A stretch of 64,000 nt of DNA from Prolixibacteraceae bacterium JC049 (GCA_023369685.1 SACZ01000006.1:125715-189714), one strand, 5' to 3'; shown: positions 1 to 9,646, counted from the first letter of the stretch. A program made the numbers and translations. The notes: generated by a model from the letters alone, not told the origin.

Positions 1-211
1 AAGCTCTCTCGAGCTTATTCCACACATCATTCTTGTGGGAAGCATCCATGGGTTCTACTTCTTCGAAACACAACTGATTGTATAAATCCTGATTCTGTTG
101 TGAACTGCTCAACCAATCATTTAACGCCTTTTGTTCACTTTCGGATAATACTCCCAGCTTATTTCGAAAAATAAGTTTAGCAATATCTATATGTTTCTTT
201 GCTTCTTTCAT
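1..211 (-). CDS. FecR-type anti-sigma factor, N-terminal part only
   Basis: Translating the minus strand from the ATG at 209-211 gives about 70 residues that run off the left edge without a stop. The start reads MKEAKKHIDIAKLIF and is followed by ESEQKALNDWLSSSQQN, a short helical segment with acidic and polar residues and a Trp, which is how Bacteroidota FecR anti-sigma factors begin. The membrane segment and FecR domain would lie outside the window. It starts 67 bp downstream of an ECF sigma gene on the same strand, the usual sigma/anti-sigma order. By family it should hold the sigma factor until a SusC-type transporter signals. Confidence 0.72.
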   Translation of the reverse strand, partial: MKEAKKHIDIAKLIFRNKLGVLSESEQKALNDWLSSSQQNQDLYNQLCFEEVEPMDASHKNDVWNKLERA

Positions 212-278
212 GCTCTGTACTATAAAGACAACTGTAGTTTAAAAACGGGTAGTAGTTTTTTTGAAAAAAATTCACCTT

Positions 279-806
279 TTATCGCAATCCCCTAATAAAC
301 AGCAAAATAAAAATCACAAAAAAATATTTTGCCCACTTACGAATGGCTTCATAAGCATTGGTTTTATGAAATTTTACAGTATTGACAGATATTCCCAACT
401 CTTCTCCTATCTCTGAATTCTTATATCCATTCATAGCAAAAGTCAGTACACTCTTTTGCTGATCCGGTAACTCTGCAAGTGCTTTCTGAAATAATGTACT
501 TACCTCTTCTGTAATAACACCTGTTTCAAAAAGCAGATCTTCATTATTACTTTCACTTATAACCGTTTGTTGATAATTGGATTTTACCTTTTCATGTTTT
601 ATTACATTCAATGCCCTGTTTTTTATGGCAGTATAAAGGAATGCGCGAGTTTGTTCTTCCGTTTTTAATTCGTCCTTCTCTTTCCAGCAAGCAATAAACG
701 CCTCCTGAACAACATCCTCGGCTTGCGCCATGTCATTCAGATAGCGATTGGCAAAACGTACCAATCCTTCATAATGGTCTTCAAAAGTTCGTTTTATTAT
801 GCTCAT
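279..806 (-). CDS. ECF RNA polymerase sigma factor
   Basis: A protein of about 176 residues starting MSIIKRTFEDHYEGL. Region 2 contains the core-binding and -10-recognition signature (QAEDVVQEAFIACW); region 4 carries the helix-turn-helix (GYKNSEIGEELGISVNTVKFH). The ATG at 804-806 is preferred to an upstream in-frame ATG because family alignments begin at the FxxxYxxLxxFA segment. The protein ends in a strongly hydrophobic tail (FFVIFILLFIRG). It is followed by a FecR-type gene at 211, so it probably drives a SusC/SusD cassette left of the window. It is divergent from the helicase gene, the two starts being about 170 bp apart. Confidence 0.9.
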   Translation of the reverse strand: MSIIKRTFEDHYEGLVRFANRYLNDMAQAEDVVQEAFIACWKEKDELKTEEQTRAFLYTAIKNRALNVIKHEKVKSNYQQTVISESNNEDLLFETGVITEEVSTLFQKALAELPDQQKSVLTFAMNGYKNSEIGEELGISVNTVKFHKTNAYEAIRKWAKYFFVIFILLFIRGLR

Positions 807-944
807 TATATTGCCACCGTCTTCTTTAGATTCATCCCCCCTATCAATGATTATACGGAAACACAAGAACGCAAATGTAGAAAAAATTATTGCGCATAAA
901 AATGGTAAAACCAACCTTTCTCATCGCATTAAGCAGATATGTTT

Positions 945-952
945 TACCTTTG
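945..952 (+). promoter_or_regulatory. Bacteroidota -7 promoter box for the helicase gene
   Basis: TACCTTTG matches TAnnTTTG exactly. No clear TTG lies at the -33 position. The expected transcription start, near 958, is only 6-15 bases from the possible start codons, so the leader would be very short. Confidence 0.5.
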
Positions 953-972
953 CGGCAAATTTAATGTACAGC

Positions 973-2322
973 ATGAGCACATTCAACGATTTTGATATAA
1001 ACAAACAATTGCGAATGGCAATTGATGAGTTGGCTTTTACTCAACCAACTGCGATTCAAGAAAAAGCTTTTCCTGTGGTACGTTCAGGCCGCGATATTGT
1101 TGGTATTGCCCCAACTGGTACAGGAAAGACATTGGCATATATGCTTCCAATTTTAGCCGATTTAAAATTTTCGAAACAGGTAAACCCACGTATTTTAATA
1201 ATGGTACCTACCCGGGAATTGGTTCTTCAGTTGGTGGAAAACATTGAAGCATATACTCAATATATGAGCATCAGAACATTGGGTATTTTCGGAGGTGTAA
1301 ATATCAATAACCAGATGATGGAAGTAGCACAAGGATGTGATATTTTGGTTGCTACTCCAGGACGACTATACGACCTGGTTATCAATCGTGCAGTGCAATT
1401 CGTATCCATCAAAAAATTGGTTGTGGACGAAGTGGATGTAATGCTTGATTTGGGATTTCGTTTCCAGCTTCAAAATATATTCGACCTTCTGCCTGAGAAA
1501 AGACAAAACATCATGTTCTCGGCAACCATGACAGAAGAGGTGGAAGAGCTAATCAACGATTTCTTCGTTATGCCGGAAAATGTATCGGTTGCCATCAGTG
1601 GTGAGCCATTGAAAAGCATTGAACAATGTAGCTACAATGTTCCCAACTTCAAGACAAAAGTTAATCTGCTGACCGATTTACTTATTGATAAACAAACCTA
1701 TTCGAAGGTTCTGGTATTTACATCGAATAAGAAACAAGCCGATAGATTGTTTGAATCATTGGAGATGATTTATGGCTCACAAATGTGCATTATTCACGGT
1801 AATAAAAGCCAGAATTATCGTATTCGTTCGGTACAGGAATTCGATTCAGGAGAAAAGCGTATTCTTATTGCCACCGATGTAATGGCTCGCGGAATTGATT
1901 TTGACAAAATCACTCATGTCATCAATTTCGATGTTCCTGCTTATCCTGAAAATTACATCCATCGTATTGGTCGAACAGGTCGTGCAGATCATGAAGGGAA
2001 ATCAGTTTTATTCTTTACAGATAAAGAGAAAGAAGCCAAACAGGAGATTGAAGCATTAATGCAATTCGAAGTTCCCGTATTAGAACTTCCTGAAGATTTA
2101 GATATTTCTAATGAATTAGTTCCTGAAGAGCGCACTCGTGTTAAACAAAGCAAAAACCGCAAAGAGGTTATAGAAGAACGAGGAGCATCTTTTCATGAGA
2201 AAAAAGAGAAGAACAAAAAGACAAACCTTGGAGGTTCGTACAAGCGAAAGCTAGCCGAGAAATATAAAAAGCCGAAATCGAGAGGCGATAAAAATATTAA
2301 TAGAAAAAAGAAAAGGCGATAA
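973..2322 (+). CDS. DEAD-box family ATP-dependent RNA helicase (DEVD variant)
   Basis: A protein of about 449 residues with the full helicase motif set in order: Q motif (FTQPTAIQEKAFP), Walker A (APTGTGKT), PTRELVLQ, TPGRL, motif II as DEVD in place of DEAD, SAT, then in the second RecA lobe VLVFTS, ATDVMARGIDF and HRIGRTGRADHEG. The tail from about residue 375 is very Lys/Arg-rich and probably binds RNA. By family it unwinds RNA during ribosome assembly or RNA decay. The start at 973 (MSTFNDF) fits the family; an ATG at 964 in the same frame is also possible. It stands alone and converges on the SusD gene. Confidence 0.93.
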   Translation: MSTFNDFDINKQLRMAIDELAFTQPTAIQEKAFPVVRSGRDIVGIAPTGTGKTLAYMLPILADLKFSKQVNPRILIMVPTRELVLQLVENIEAYTQYMSIRTLGIFGGVNINNQMMEVAQGCDILVATPGRLYDLVINRAVQFVSIKKLVVDEVDVMLDLGFRFQLQNIFDLLPEKRQNIMFSATMTEEVEELINDFFVMPENVSVAISGEPLKSIEQCSYNVPNFKTKVNLLTDLLIDKQTYSKVLVFTSNKKQADRLFESLEMIYGSQMCIIHGNKSQNYRIRSVQEFDSGEKRILIATDVMARGIDFDKITHVINFDVPAYPENYIHRIGRTGRADHEGKSVLFFTDKEKEAKQEIEALMQFEVPVLELPEDLDISNELVPEERTRVKQSKNRKEVIEERGASFHEKKEKNKKTNLGGSYKRKLAEKYKKPKSRGDKNINRKKKRR

Positions 2323-2382
2323 GCAGAATATTCTGTTATCGCCTTGAGATTAAACCAAACTAAGATTTAACTTAGTGTTTTT
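2313..2382. terminator. Paired hairpins between helicase and SusD genes
   Basis: The first hairpin pairs AAGGCGATAA (2313-2322, containing the helicase stop) with TTATCGCCTT (2336-2345), with the inner palindrome CAGAATATTCTG. The second pairs ACTAAG (2359-2364) with CTTAGT (2371-2376) and is followed by a T-rich run on the plus strand. Together they can end transcription arriving from both convergent genes. Confidence 0.65.
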
Positions 2383-2391
2383 AGTCTCTTA

Positions 2392-4359
2392 TTATTCCTC
2401 AGTTGCAGTCAACATTGGATCTGTATTAGGCACTCCTGCTGGCTGCACCTGATGAACAAGCAATGCCGCTTTACGTTTGTCGCCTTCATAACCAGGTGTC
2501 TGGTTCAATACAGCTCCTACGTTCGCATCAATTATTGTATGGTAGATTGGCCAGAAAATATGATGAGCTGAAAGAGTAAAGTTACGTCCGTTGGTTGTAA
2601 GAGTACCCTCTTTAAAGAACGTATTCTTTTCCATCATTCTATCGTACCAGAAACTATCTTCCGAAATATTATCCATGCTATAAGTCTTGCCATTGTATGC
2701 TGTTTTTCCGCTGGTTGCCAAAATAATAGCAATACGAGTTAACTCTGCACCACGGAACTCTTCGCCATACAACTCACGAGCACGCTCATCAAGCACTGCT
2801 CCAATCCCATCGCGCTGAACATCAGCTGCAGTATAACTATAAATAGCATTGGCACGCTCACGAATTACATTGATATCATCGGCTGCTCCCTGATGATCAC
2901 CCTGCCAGAAACGAGCCTCTGCACGAAGTAAATACACCTCTGCCAAACGCAACAAATACAAACTTGCCTCACCACCATCACCACGTAATGGATCATTGAA
3001 GTCTTCGTTCCAGAATTTGTACTGAGGATATCCATACCAGTTACGAATAGTGTCGTTGCACAACAAATCACCAGCATCGTTTCTCAACTGCAGGTTCTTT
3101 CCATACCAATCGCCTGCTGCAGCATCATCGTATACCACATCTTCCATACGGAACCAGTTTCCTTTTTTGTGACGATAATCTTGCCAGTCGATTTTTGTAT
3201 CAGAATCTGGATTAGTATTCCAAATTTCGTATTGCGAATAGTTAGTCGGACGCATCTGTCCCTGACCACGTCCCCACTTCATCATCTGCTCTCCTTTTCG
3301 AGAACCAGAGTTTACTCCTTTTTTCTTTTCAGGAGTTAGAACCGGGTTTTTCTTATTCCCAAAGTTAGGGCCATAAGAACGCATCGATTTACTCTTACTA
3401 ACTGTAGCATCTAAGTTAGGTGCATTTACAAATACCAAAAGTGCTTCACTGTTTTTCAAGCGACCACCAGCTGCATTATTGTGTAACTTATTGATTGCAT
3501 CAGCAGTAACTACTGTAGTGCGTCCATCGAATAATTTTCCTGAATTAGGATGTTTATCCATTCCCAAAGTAATCATCTCGCCATCTTCCACATCTGCATC
3601 GGTAACCAACGCATGAACACCAGAACTTAAAATGGCATCACATTCAGCTTCAGCTTTCTCATACTGATTGGTTAACAGGTAGAATTTACTTAGCAATAAG
3701 CGCACAGCAGAATTTCCAACTTGCCCTTTTGCGACCTGATTGGCAGGCTTCACTTTTTCTTTAGCCCACTCCAAGTCAATAATCATCTGTTGCCAGATCG
3801 ATTCCATTGTAAATGCTCTAAAGTCTTGTTTTGCCTCAGTCACAACATTTAGCGGGAAAGCACAATCGCCAAAGTGCATCGTTTGCAAATAGTAGAAAAA
3901 TGCACGTACAAAATAAGCACTACCCAAAATATGGTCACGCTCTGTGGTTTCACTCCACTCTGGATTATCGATATAATCGATTACAGTATTGGCATTTTTT
4001 AGGTGTTTGTAAGTCTCCTCGTACCACCATTTATTTTTCACGGCTTCGTTATTACGTCCGTTGAAAGGTGTTGCATTTACATTACAATCTTGCCATGCAT
4101 ACGATTTATCGCCCACACCAATTACCGATACATCACTGGTAGCACAATCGAACATCAGCCCATTTCCATCTCCATTAATTAAATTGAAGATTGCTTTTAG
4201 GGAAGCATCCAGAGGTGTTTTCAATCCAACTGCATCGATATAAGTATTATCGGGACTTAAAGTAGATAGTGGAGCTTCTTTCAGAAAGTCATCACTACAA
4301 CCACCTAAGCCTAGTGATGCAATAAGAACTGCACTGGTTATATATTTTAATGGTTTCAT
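2392..4359 (-). CDS. SusD/RagB-family outer-membrane glycan-binding lipoprotein
   Basis: A 655-residue lipoprotein with a signal peptide ending in lipobox LGGC (Cys21) followed by SDDF, the usual surface-export context. The N-terminal half has the SusD TPR-like helices (AYFVRAFFYYLQTMHFGD), and the C-terminal half has the RagB/SusD segment (LYLLRLAEVYLLRAEARFWQGD, then a short loop and INVIRERA). By family it caps the SusC barrel and captures an oligosaccharide or peptide ligand at the cell surface. It follows SusC by 75 bp and is last in the sigma-FecR-SusC-SusD unit. No glycosidase or lyase follows, so the ligand cannot be predicted. Confidence 0.93.
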   Translation of the reverse strand: MKPLKYITSAVLIASLGLGGCSDDFLKEAPLSTLSPDNTYIDAVGLKTPLDASLKAIFNLINGDGNGLMFDCATSDVSVIGVGDKSYAWQDCNVNATPFNGRNNEAVKNKWWYEETYKHLKNANTVIDYIDNPEWSETTERDHILGSAYFVRAFFYYLQTMHFGDCAFPLNVVTEAKQDFRAFTMESIWQQMIIDLEWAKEKVKPANQVAKGQVGNSAVRLLLSKFYLLTNQYEKAEAECDAILSSGVHALVTDADVEDGEMITLGMDKHPNSGKLFDGRTTVVTADAINKLHNNAAGGRLKNSEALLVFVNAPNLDATVSKSKSMRSYGPNFGNKKNPVLTPEKKKGVNSGSRKGEQMMKWGRGQGQMRPTNYSQYEIWNTNPDSDTKIDWQDYRHKKGNWFRMEDVVYDDAAAGDWYGKNLQLRNDAGDLLCNDTIRNWYGYPQYKFWNEDFNDPLRGDGGEASLYLLRLAEVYLLRAEARFWQGDHQGAADDINVIRERANAIYSYTAADVQRDGIGAVLDERARELYGEEFRGAELTRIAIILATSGKTAYNGKTYSMDNISEDSFWYDRMMEKNTFFKEGTLTTNGRNFTLSAHHIFWPIYHTIIDANVGAVLNQTPGYEGDKRKAALLVHQVQPAGVPNTDPMLTATEE

Positions 4360-4434
4360 TTCTTTATTTTTTTTGATTTCAAAATCTCCTTGCTATTTTG
4401 TTAAATCACAATTTATTCGTTGACGGTAAATGAA

Positions 4435-7400
4435 TTAGAATGAGAAATCTACACTAAAAGAGAAGATTCTTGGTAAATCGTATTTATGTTCCGGATCACC
4501 AAAGTCCCAATCAGGAGCAATAGCTGTTACATTTTCTACATTCAATCCTACTTTTACATTCTCCAGCTTAATTGGCTTCGTCCATTTGGCTGGCACATTG
4601 TATGCCAATGAGATATTCTGTAATCTCACGTGAGATTTCTTTCTATAAACATTGAATCCAACAGGAGCATGAGACAAAATACGCGCATAATCGTTTGATG
4701 GATTTTCAGGAGTCCAGTAAGGCAACTTATAGGTCGTACTGTTTTTGGTATAAGTCTGGCCGTTGTTCTTGGCATCATTGAATTTGCCCATGTAATTGAA
4801 CTTACCCATAATTACAAATCCCAATTCGAAATCTTTAAATTGAATATTGTTAATCATAGACATACGCCAACGTGGAGTTGTATAACCTAAAAACTGTTTG
4901 TCATCAGTATCCAAATCGCCATCACCATCAACATCTTGCAAACGGAAATCTCCTGGTTGTTGGTCATATTTAGCAGCTTCCTCTTCTTCTCCCTCTTGCC
5001 AAATTCCTAGAACGTTGTAGTCATAAATCACCGATTTATCTCTTCCAATGAACCATCCATTATTGATATCATCTGGCTCATACATAATAGGATTGCCATT
5101 ATCATCTAAAACAGGATTACCTTCGGCATCGGTTTTTGCCACTTTTACACCTGTTAGCGAAGTAATCTTATTCTTGTTGTAAGACAGGTTCAAAGAAGTT
5201 GTCCAGCGCCAATCACCTCTGTCCAGATTTACACTATTCAATGAAATCTCAACACCACTGTTTTCAACGTGACCTACATTCTGCATAATATCGCCAAAAC
5301 CAGTGATAATAGGTAGCTTCTTCTTCAAAAGAAGGTCCGTGGTTTTAGTTTGGTACAACTCAACCGTACCTCTTAGTACACTATCGAAGATACTGAAGTC
5401 CATACCAAAGTTGAATGCTTTTGCTGTCTCCCAACGCAAACTTGGATTTTCCATTCTTTCAACATACATATAAGGCACAGTGAAGTATTCTCCATCCCAG
5501 GTCGCATTCAAGTATTTTTTATCAGCCAATACTGCTTTCGAGTCGTATTCACCAATAGAGCTATTACCATTAGTACCGTAAGAAGCTCTTAGTTTGAAGT
5601 AATTCAACCAATCGATTTTATCTTTTAAGAACATCTCCTCAGTAATTGTCCAACCTCCGGAGATAGAGTAGAAATTAGCATGCGTGTGATCTTCACCAAA
5701 TCGAGAAGAACCATCGCGACGGAATGATGCAGAAAGGTTGTACTTCTTATCGAATGAGTAATTCATACGAGTCATCCATGCATTACGCGCACTTGCTTTA
5801 TCGTCTGAGTCGGCTCCCGGACTGGTACCGAATTTCAACTCATGGTATCCCAACTTAGCCGTCGGCGACATTTGCGATGTATTACTGTTTGTATACCAGC
5901 TCTGCTTTCTTTCCGCATTCCAAACAGCAGTAAAATCAAAACGATGCTTATCGAACTCTTTGTTCCAGTTCAGGATATTATCGGTTTGCCATTCGTAGGT
6001 CTGTGAGTGTTTACGATGTGCTTCTCCTCCTTTTGCTTTCCAGTTTGGATTCTCTGGCGACTTGAATAAGAAATCGCGCTTGAACACCATTCTCTGAGAG
6101 AAATTCGATGTAAATGTAAAGCCATATGGCAAATTCAATCGGGCAAATACCGTTGGAATGAACTTGTAGTAGTCCAACTTCTTTTCGGTATAATTAGGGT
6201 CAAGTAGAGGGTTGCTTCTGTTAGATCCAGCAGCTGCTAGCTCCAGGTTACCATCGGCATCCCAAGGTGTATCCAATGGAGACAGGTTATGGTATTGACC
6301 TGTAGATAATGGAATACCACTCTCATCCTGATAAGTGAAGATAGCGTTAACTCCAATGTTCAAGAAATCGGCAACAGTAGCATCCAATTTAATGCGAGAG
6401 TTGATGGTAGAGTATTTATCTCCAACACGTACCGACTCATTGTCCTTATATCCTAATGACCAATAGTAGTTTACCGTTTTATTTTGTCCCGAAAGATTGA
6501 TATCGTACGATTGACGTTTTCCAACATGGAACAACCAATCTTTCCAATCGTAATGACGTCCATTGATATAGTTATCGATTTCTTTGTTGTTGAAACCTAA
6601 ACGACCTAACCAAGTGGTTAGCATTTCATCTTTTGGTGTTCCATCTAACCAAGTAGTTAAATCCTGCTCCGATAGTTTTCTTGGATCAGTATATTCTGTG
6701 AATGCCTCTGTTCCGTCGTATTTGTTGTTTAAAGCAATCAAGATGTCTTCTTTCCAATCAAATACTTCAGGAATTCCAAAGCTTTCAGCATATTCCGACT
6801 GAGTTACCAAGGCAAATTTTGCTTTTGCATTGATGCGCGCATTTCCTTTTTTACCTTTCTTAGTGGTAAATACAACAACACCATTGGTAGCACGAGAACC
6901 GTAAATAGCGGCAGAACTAGCATCTTTAAGGATGTCTACCGTTTCAATATCGTTCACATTCAAATCTTGCAACGAACCATTGAAGATAACTCCATCCACA
7001 ACAATTAATGGCTTATTTCCAGCACTCAAAGAGTTATCACCACGAATTTCGAATTCAGGAGTACTCTTAGCGTTCGTACTGTAACTTACATTTAGCCCAG
7101 GAGCTGCAGCACGCAATAATTCACTAACACTCTCTGGTTTAAATTTATTTAGCTCTTCGGCCTTAACATTAACTACCGCTCCTGTTAAGTCACTCTTTTT
7201 AGCTACACCATAACCAATTGCAACTACTTCTTCCAAGCCAATGGCATCTTCTTCTAAAGTAATATCAATCTTCGTCTGGTTATCGATCTTCACTTCTTGC
7301 GATTTCATTCCAACAAACGAAAAGCTAACCACTTCGGCATTTTCTGGTAATACAAGTGTATAAATTCCATCTAAAGAAGTAACAACACCAGTAGTTGTGC

Positions 7401-7860
7401 CTTTAATAACAACTGTTACACCCGGCATTGGCTCACCGTTTTTATCGACTACTTTACCAGTAATTCGTTTCTTATCCTGGCTAGCAGCCTTAGTTGCATG
7501 ACCTGGTAAGATAACAATTACCTTGTTGTCAATTCGATAAGTTAAATCTTCACCTGCTAACACTTCATTCAATACTGCTTTTACGTTAGCACGTTTAAAA
7601 TTCCCTGAGAGTCCTTTTACCGATTCAACAATATCGGCTTTGTAAAAGATTGAATACTCAGTTCTCTGTTCAATTAGTTTGAAAATCTCTTTTAGATTGG
7701 CATTTCTAAAAGAAACAGTTAGTTCTGATTGGGCATTCACTGCAGCTGAAACATGCATCATGCCAACCAATAAAAACACTACAAATAGTTTCATAATTCG
7801 TAAAGTTTTTCGAATCCATATGGGCATACCTCCCCACTTGGAAAAGAAATTTTTTTCCAT
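4435..7860 (-). CDS. SusC/RagA-family TonB-dependent transporter with STN domain
   Basis: An 1141-residue outer-membrane transporter. After a long signal region (to about residue 43) come an STN/FecR-interacting domain (about 46-113), a carboxypeptidase-D-like regulatory domain (about 133-205, ITGKVVDKNGEPMPGV), the plug with the SusC-specific segment DILKDASSAAIYGSRA, and a C-terminal beta-barrel ending in SFSVDFSF. The STN domain marks transporters that signal through FecR to an ECF sigma factor, and both partners lie directly upstream. By family it imports ligand delivered by SusD using TonB energy. Barrel segments are aromatic- and Asn-rich, as usual. Confidence 0.95.
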   Translation of the reverse strand: MEKNFFSKWGGMPIWIRKTLRIMKLFVVFLLVGMMHVSAAVNAQSELTVSFRNANLKEIFKLIEQRTEYSIFYKADIVESVKGLSGNFKRANVKAVLNEVLAGEDLTYRIDNKVIVILPGHATKAASQDKKRITGKVVDKNGEPMPGVTVVIKGTTTGVVTSLDGIYTLVLPENAEVVSFSFVGMKSQEVKIDNQTKIDITLEEDAIGLEEVVAIGYGVAKKSDLTGAVVNVKAEELNKFKPESVSELLRAAAPGLNVSYSTNAKSTPEFEIRGDNSLSAGNKPLIVVDGVIFNGSLQDLNVNDIETVDILKDASSAAIYGSRATNGVVVFTTKKGKKGNARINAKAKFALVTQSEYAESFGIPEVFDWKEDILIALNNKYDGTEAFTEYTDPRKLSEQDLTTWLDGTPKDEMLTTWLGRLGFNNKEIDNYINGRHYDWKDWLFHVGKRQSYDINLSGQNKTVNYYWSLGYKDNESVRVGDKYSTINSRIKLDATVADFLNIGVNAIFTYQDESGIPLSTGQYHNLSPLDTPWDADGNLELAAAGSNRSNPLLDPNYTEKKLDYYKFIPTVFARLNLPYGFTFTSNFSQRMVFKRDFLFKSPENPNWKAKGGEAHRKHSQTYEWQTDNILNWNKEFDKHRFDFTAVWNAERKQSWYTNSNTSQMSPTAKLGYHELKFGTSPGADSDDKASARNAWMTRMNYSFDKKYNLSASFRRDGSSRFGEDHTHANFYSISGGWTITEEMFLKDKIDWLNYFKLRASYGTNGNSSIGEYDSKAVLADKKYLNATWDGEYFTVPYMYVERMENPSLRWETAKAFNFGMDFSIFDSVLRGTVELYQTKTTDLLLKKKLPIITGFGDIMQNVGHVENSGVEISLNSVNLDRGDWRWTTSLNLSYNKNKITSLTGVKVAKTDAEGNPVLDDNGNPIMYEPDDINNGWFIGRDKSVIYDYNVLGIWQEGEEEEAAKYDQQPGDFRLQDVDGDGDLDTDDKQFLGYTTPRWRMSMINNIQFKDFELGFVIMGKFNYMGKFNDAKNNGQTYTKNSTTYKLPYWTPENPSNDYARILSHAPVGFNVYRKKSHVRLQNISLAYNVPAKWTKPIKLENVKVGLNVENVTAIAPDWDFGDPEHKYDLPRIFSFSVDFSF

Positions 7861-7904
7861 AACTTTGAATAGATTTTAATTAGACTTTTAGTTTAATTTT
7901 CCGA

Positions 7905-7936
7905 AGAGAGAGATAGTGCTAGTATTTCTCTCTTTT
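7905..7936. terminator. Hairpin between FecR and SusC genes
   Basis: AGAGAGA near 7905-7911 can pair with TCTCTCT at 7927-7933 in the 77-bp gap. The T-run lies on the plus-strand side, so for the minus-strand operon it is at most an attenuating or mRNA-processing structure between the low-level regulator genes and the highly expressed transporter genes. Confidence 0.35.
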
Positions 7937-7937
7937 T

Positions 7938-8885
7938 TTATTTCTTTAAAATTTCAACTGTCCGATGTCCAGTTCGTTTATAATCAATTGGCAAGTAGTT
8001 TTTTAGAATATCCAACACCTGCCATATTGTTTCTTCATTTTTAAATACTCCCGAAAAGGTTATCTCTTCAAATTCTTCTGCCACCACTGCAATATCTACA
8101 TCGTACCATTTTTCCAATCGGAATATCAACTCAGCGACCGACACCTGATCGAAACGGAATTGACTATCAATCCAGCAATTAGCCAGCATATCACCTTTTC
8201 TCCTAACCTTAAAACGACCATTCCAGGTAATACTCTGTCCTGGCTTAACTTTTCTTCGTTTACTATCCTTGATTGCTCTTAACCGACCAGAATACAGAGT
8301 TGTTTCAGATGCTCCCAATTCCTCGTACGACATTATATTGAAGCTGGTACCTAATACCTGCACGTCGTAGTCGTGTAGTTTTATGTAAAACGGGCGACTT
8401 TTGTCTGTCTCCACATCGAAAAAAGCTTCTCCAGTTAGTGAAAGCAGTCGCTCTTCATCGTTCATTCGAAGCACCTCCAACTTCGAATCGGCATTTAGCC
8501 ACACGGTAGTACCATCTTCCAAAGTTACCTTCGATCTTTGTCCTCGCTGTGTTTCTACCACCATCGGATTTGTTTTTCGTTCACCCGACAATTGCACAAA
8601 CCATAGGGCACCACCTCCGATTAATATTCCCAATAACCAGATTGCAGCAATGTGTTGCCAACGCATCTTTAGTGTAAATTGCTCTTTCTTCCTTTCCAGT
8701 TTCTCTTTTACCTGACGTAGGTTCACCTGCAAATCCAGTGTCGGAGTTTTTGCTGAAAGCCATTGTTTCTTTTCTTCTTCAAAAAGCAGACGATTATCCT
8801 CCGATTGCTTTAACCAGCTTTGCAAAGCAACCACTTCAGTGTCGCTTAATCTACCCTCCAGATATTTCGTTATTTGTTCTTGCAT
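7938..8885 (-). CDS. FecR-family anti-sigma factor
   Basis: A 315-residue single-pass inner-membrane protein. Residues 1-75 form the cytoplasmic sigma-binding part (LEGRLSDTEVVALQSWL). One membrane helix lies near 81-101. The periplasmic FecR domain begins around 110 (VETQRGQRSKVTLEDG, then VWLNADSKLEV), and the C-terminal secretin-like domain (DUF4974 type) includes FDQVSVAELIFRLEKWYDVDI. By family it relays a signal from the SusC STN domain and releases the ECF sigma factor. It lies between its sigma gene, 140 bp upstream, and SusC. Confidence 0.93.
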   Translation of the reverse strand: MQEQITKYLEGRLSDTEVVALQSWLKQSEDNRLLFEEEKKQWLSAKTPTLDLQVNLRQVKEKLERKKEQFTLKMRWQHIAAIWLLGILIGGGALWFVQLSGERKTNPMVVETQRGQRSKVTLEDGTTVWLNADSKLEVLRMNDEERLLSLTGEAFFDVETDKSRPFYIKLHDYDVQVLGTSFNIMSYEELGASETTLYSGRLRAIKDSKRRKVKPGQSITWNGRFKVRRKGDMLANCWIDSQFRFDQVSVAELIFRLEKWYDVDIAVVAEEFEEITFSGVFKNEETIWQVLDILKNYLPIDYKRTGHRTVEILKK

Positions 8886-9025
8886 TTCTATTCCAGCTTA
8901 AGGTAAGATGATTGAGGACTGCATTCTGCAGTTTTTGTTATGAATTCAATCGGTTTAACCTCGCCTTTCACTCCCATAACGAAGCTTAACCAATTATACC
9001 CACCCTCTATTTTTAGTTTTTTCAA

Positions 9026-9625
9026 TTATTTTGAAGCAAACAACACTACACAGCACATAAGCAACTCATTGCCAAAATATTTCTTAAACACTTTTAGTGC
9101 TTTAGAAATCTGCTTCTCCACATTTTTTATATTGATATTGAGCTTTTCTGCGATCTCCCGATTCTTTAGACCATCAACTCTACTGTAGATAAATATTTCG
9201 CGGCAACGAGGAGGTAGTGTGTTCAATACTGCAGTAAATCGATCGTGCAATTCTTCTTCAATTAATTCCAATGGCTCATTTTTGCAGAAATCGATGCGAT
9301 ACAGCTCTTCCATATGAGCTATCTGCTTGAGTTCAACATTATGTTTGTCAACCAACTGCCATTTCCGTATCTGATCGATACAGCCATTTCGCACCAACTT
9401 AAAAAGAAAAGCTTCCAGATCGACATTACTGATTTCTTTCTGGTTCTCCCACAATTTTACAAATGCATTTTGCACCACATCCTGTGCAGCCAAGTCATCT
9501 TGTAAAATCTTCAGTGCATAAAATCGAAGTCGTTCGAAACAACCATAAAAAAGCTGATCAAAAGCCAATTTATCTCCCCTCTTAAACCTCTCTCCAAGTT
9601 GATTGAAGTAACTTTTTTCATTCAT
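9026..9625 (-). CDS. ECF RNA polymerase sigma factor (SusC/SusD-linked)
   Basis: About 199 residues beginning MNEKSYFNQLGERF. Region 2 has AAQDVVQNAFVKLWE and region 4 has GLKNREIAEKLNINIKNVEKQ, the HTH of the Bacteroides expansion family of ECF factors. An upstream in-frame ATG at 9682 would add 19 residues without family similarity, so 9625 is preferred. The C-terminus is hydrophobic (LLMCCVVLFASK). It leads the sigma-FecR-SusC-SusD unit and by family transcribes it when FecR releases it. Confidence 0.92.
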   Translation of the reverse strand: MNEKSYFNQLGERFKRGDKLAFDQLFYGCFERLRFYALKILQDDLAAQDVVQNAFVKLWENQKEISNVDLEAFLFKLVRNGCIDQIRKWQLVDKHNVELKQIAHMEELYRIDFCKNEPLELIEEELHDRFTAVLNTLPPRCREIFIYSRVDGLKNREIAEKLNINIKNVEKQISKALKVFKKYFGNELLMCCVVLFASK

Positions 9626-9646
9626 TTGTTTAGCATTCCAGCTCAA

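Noticed and set aside
8401-8715. A 104-residue plus-strand open frame
   Set aside because: It is antisense to the FecR gene and Ser/Phe-rich without any domain.
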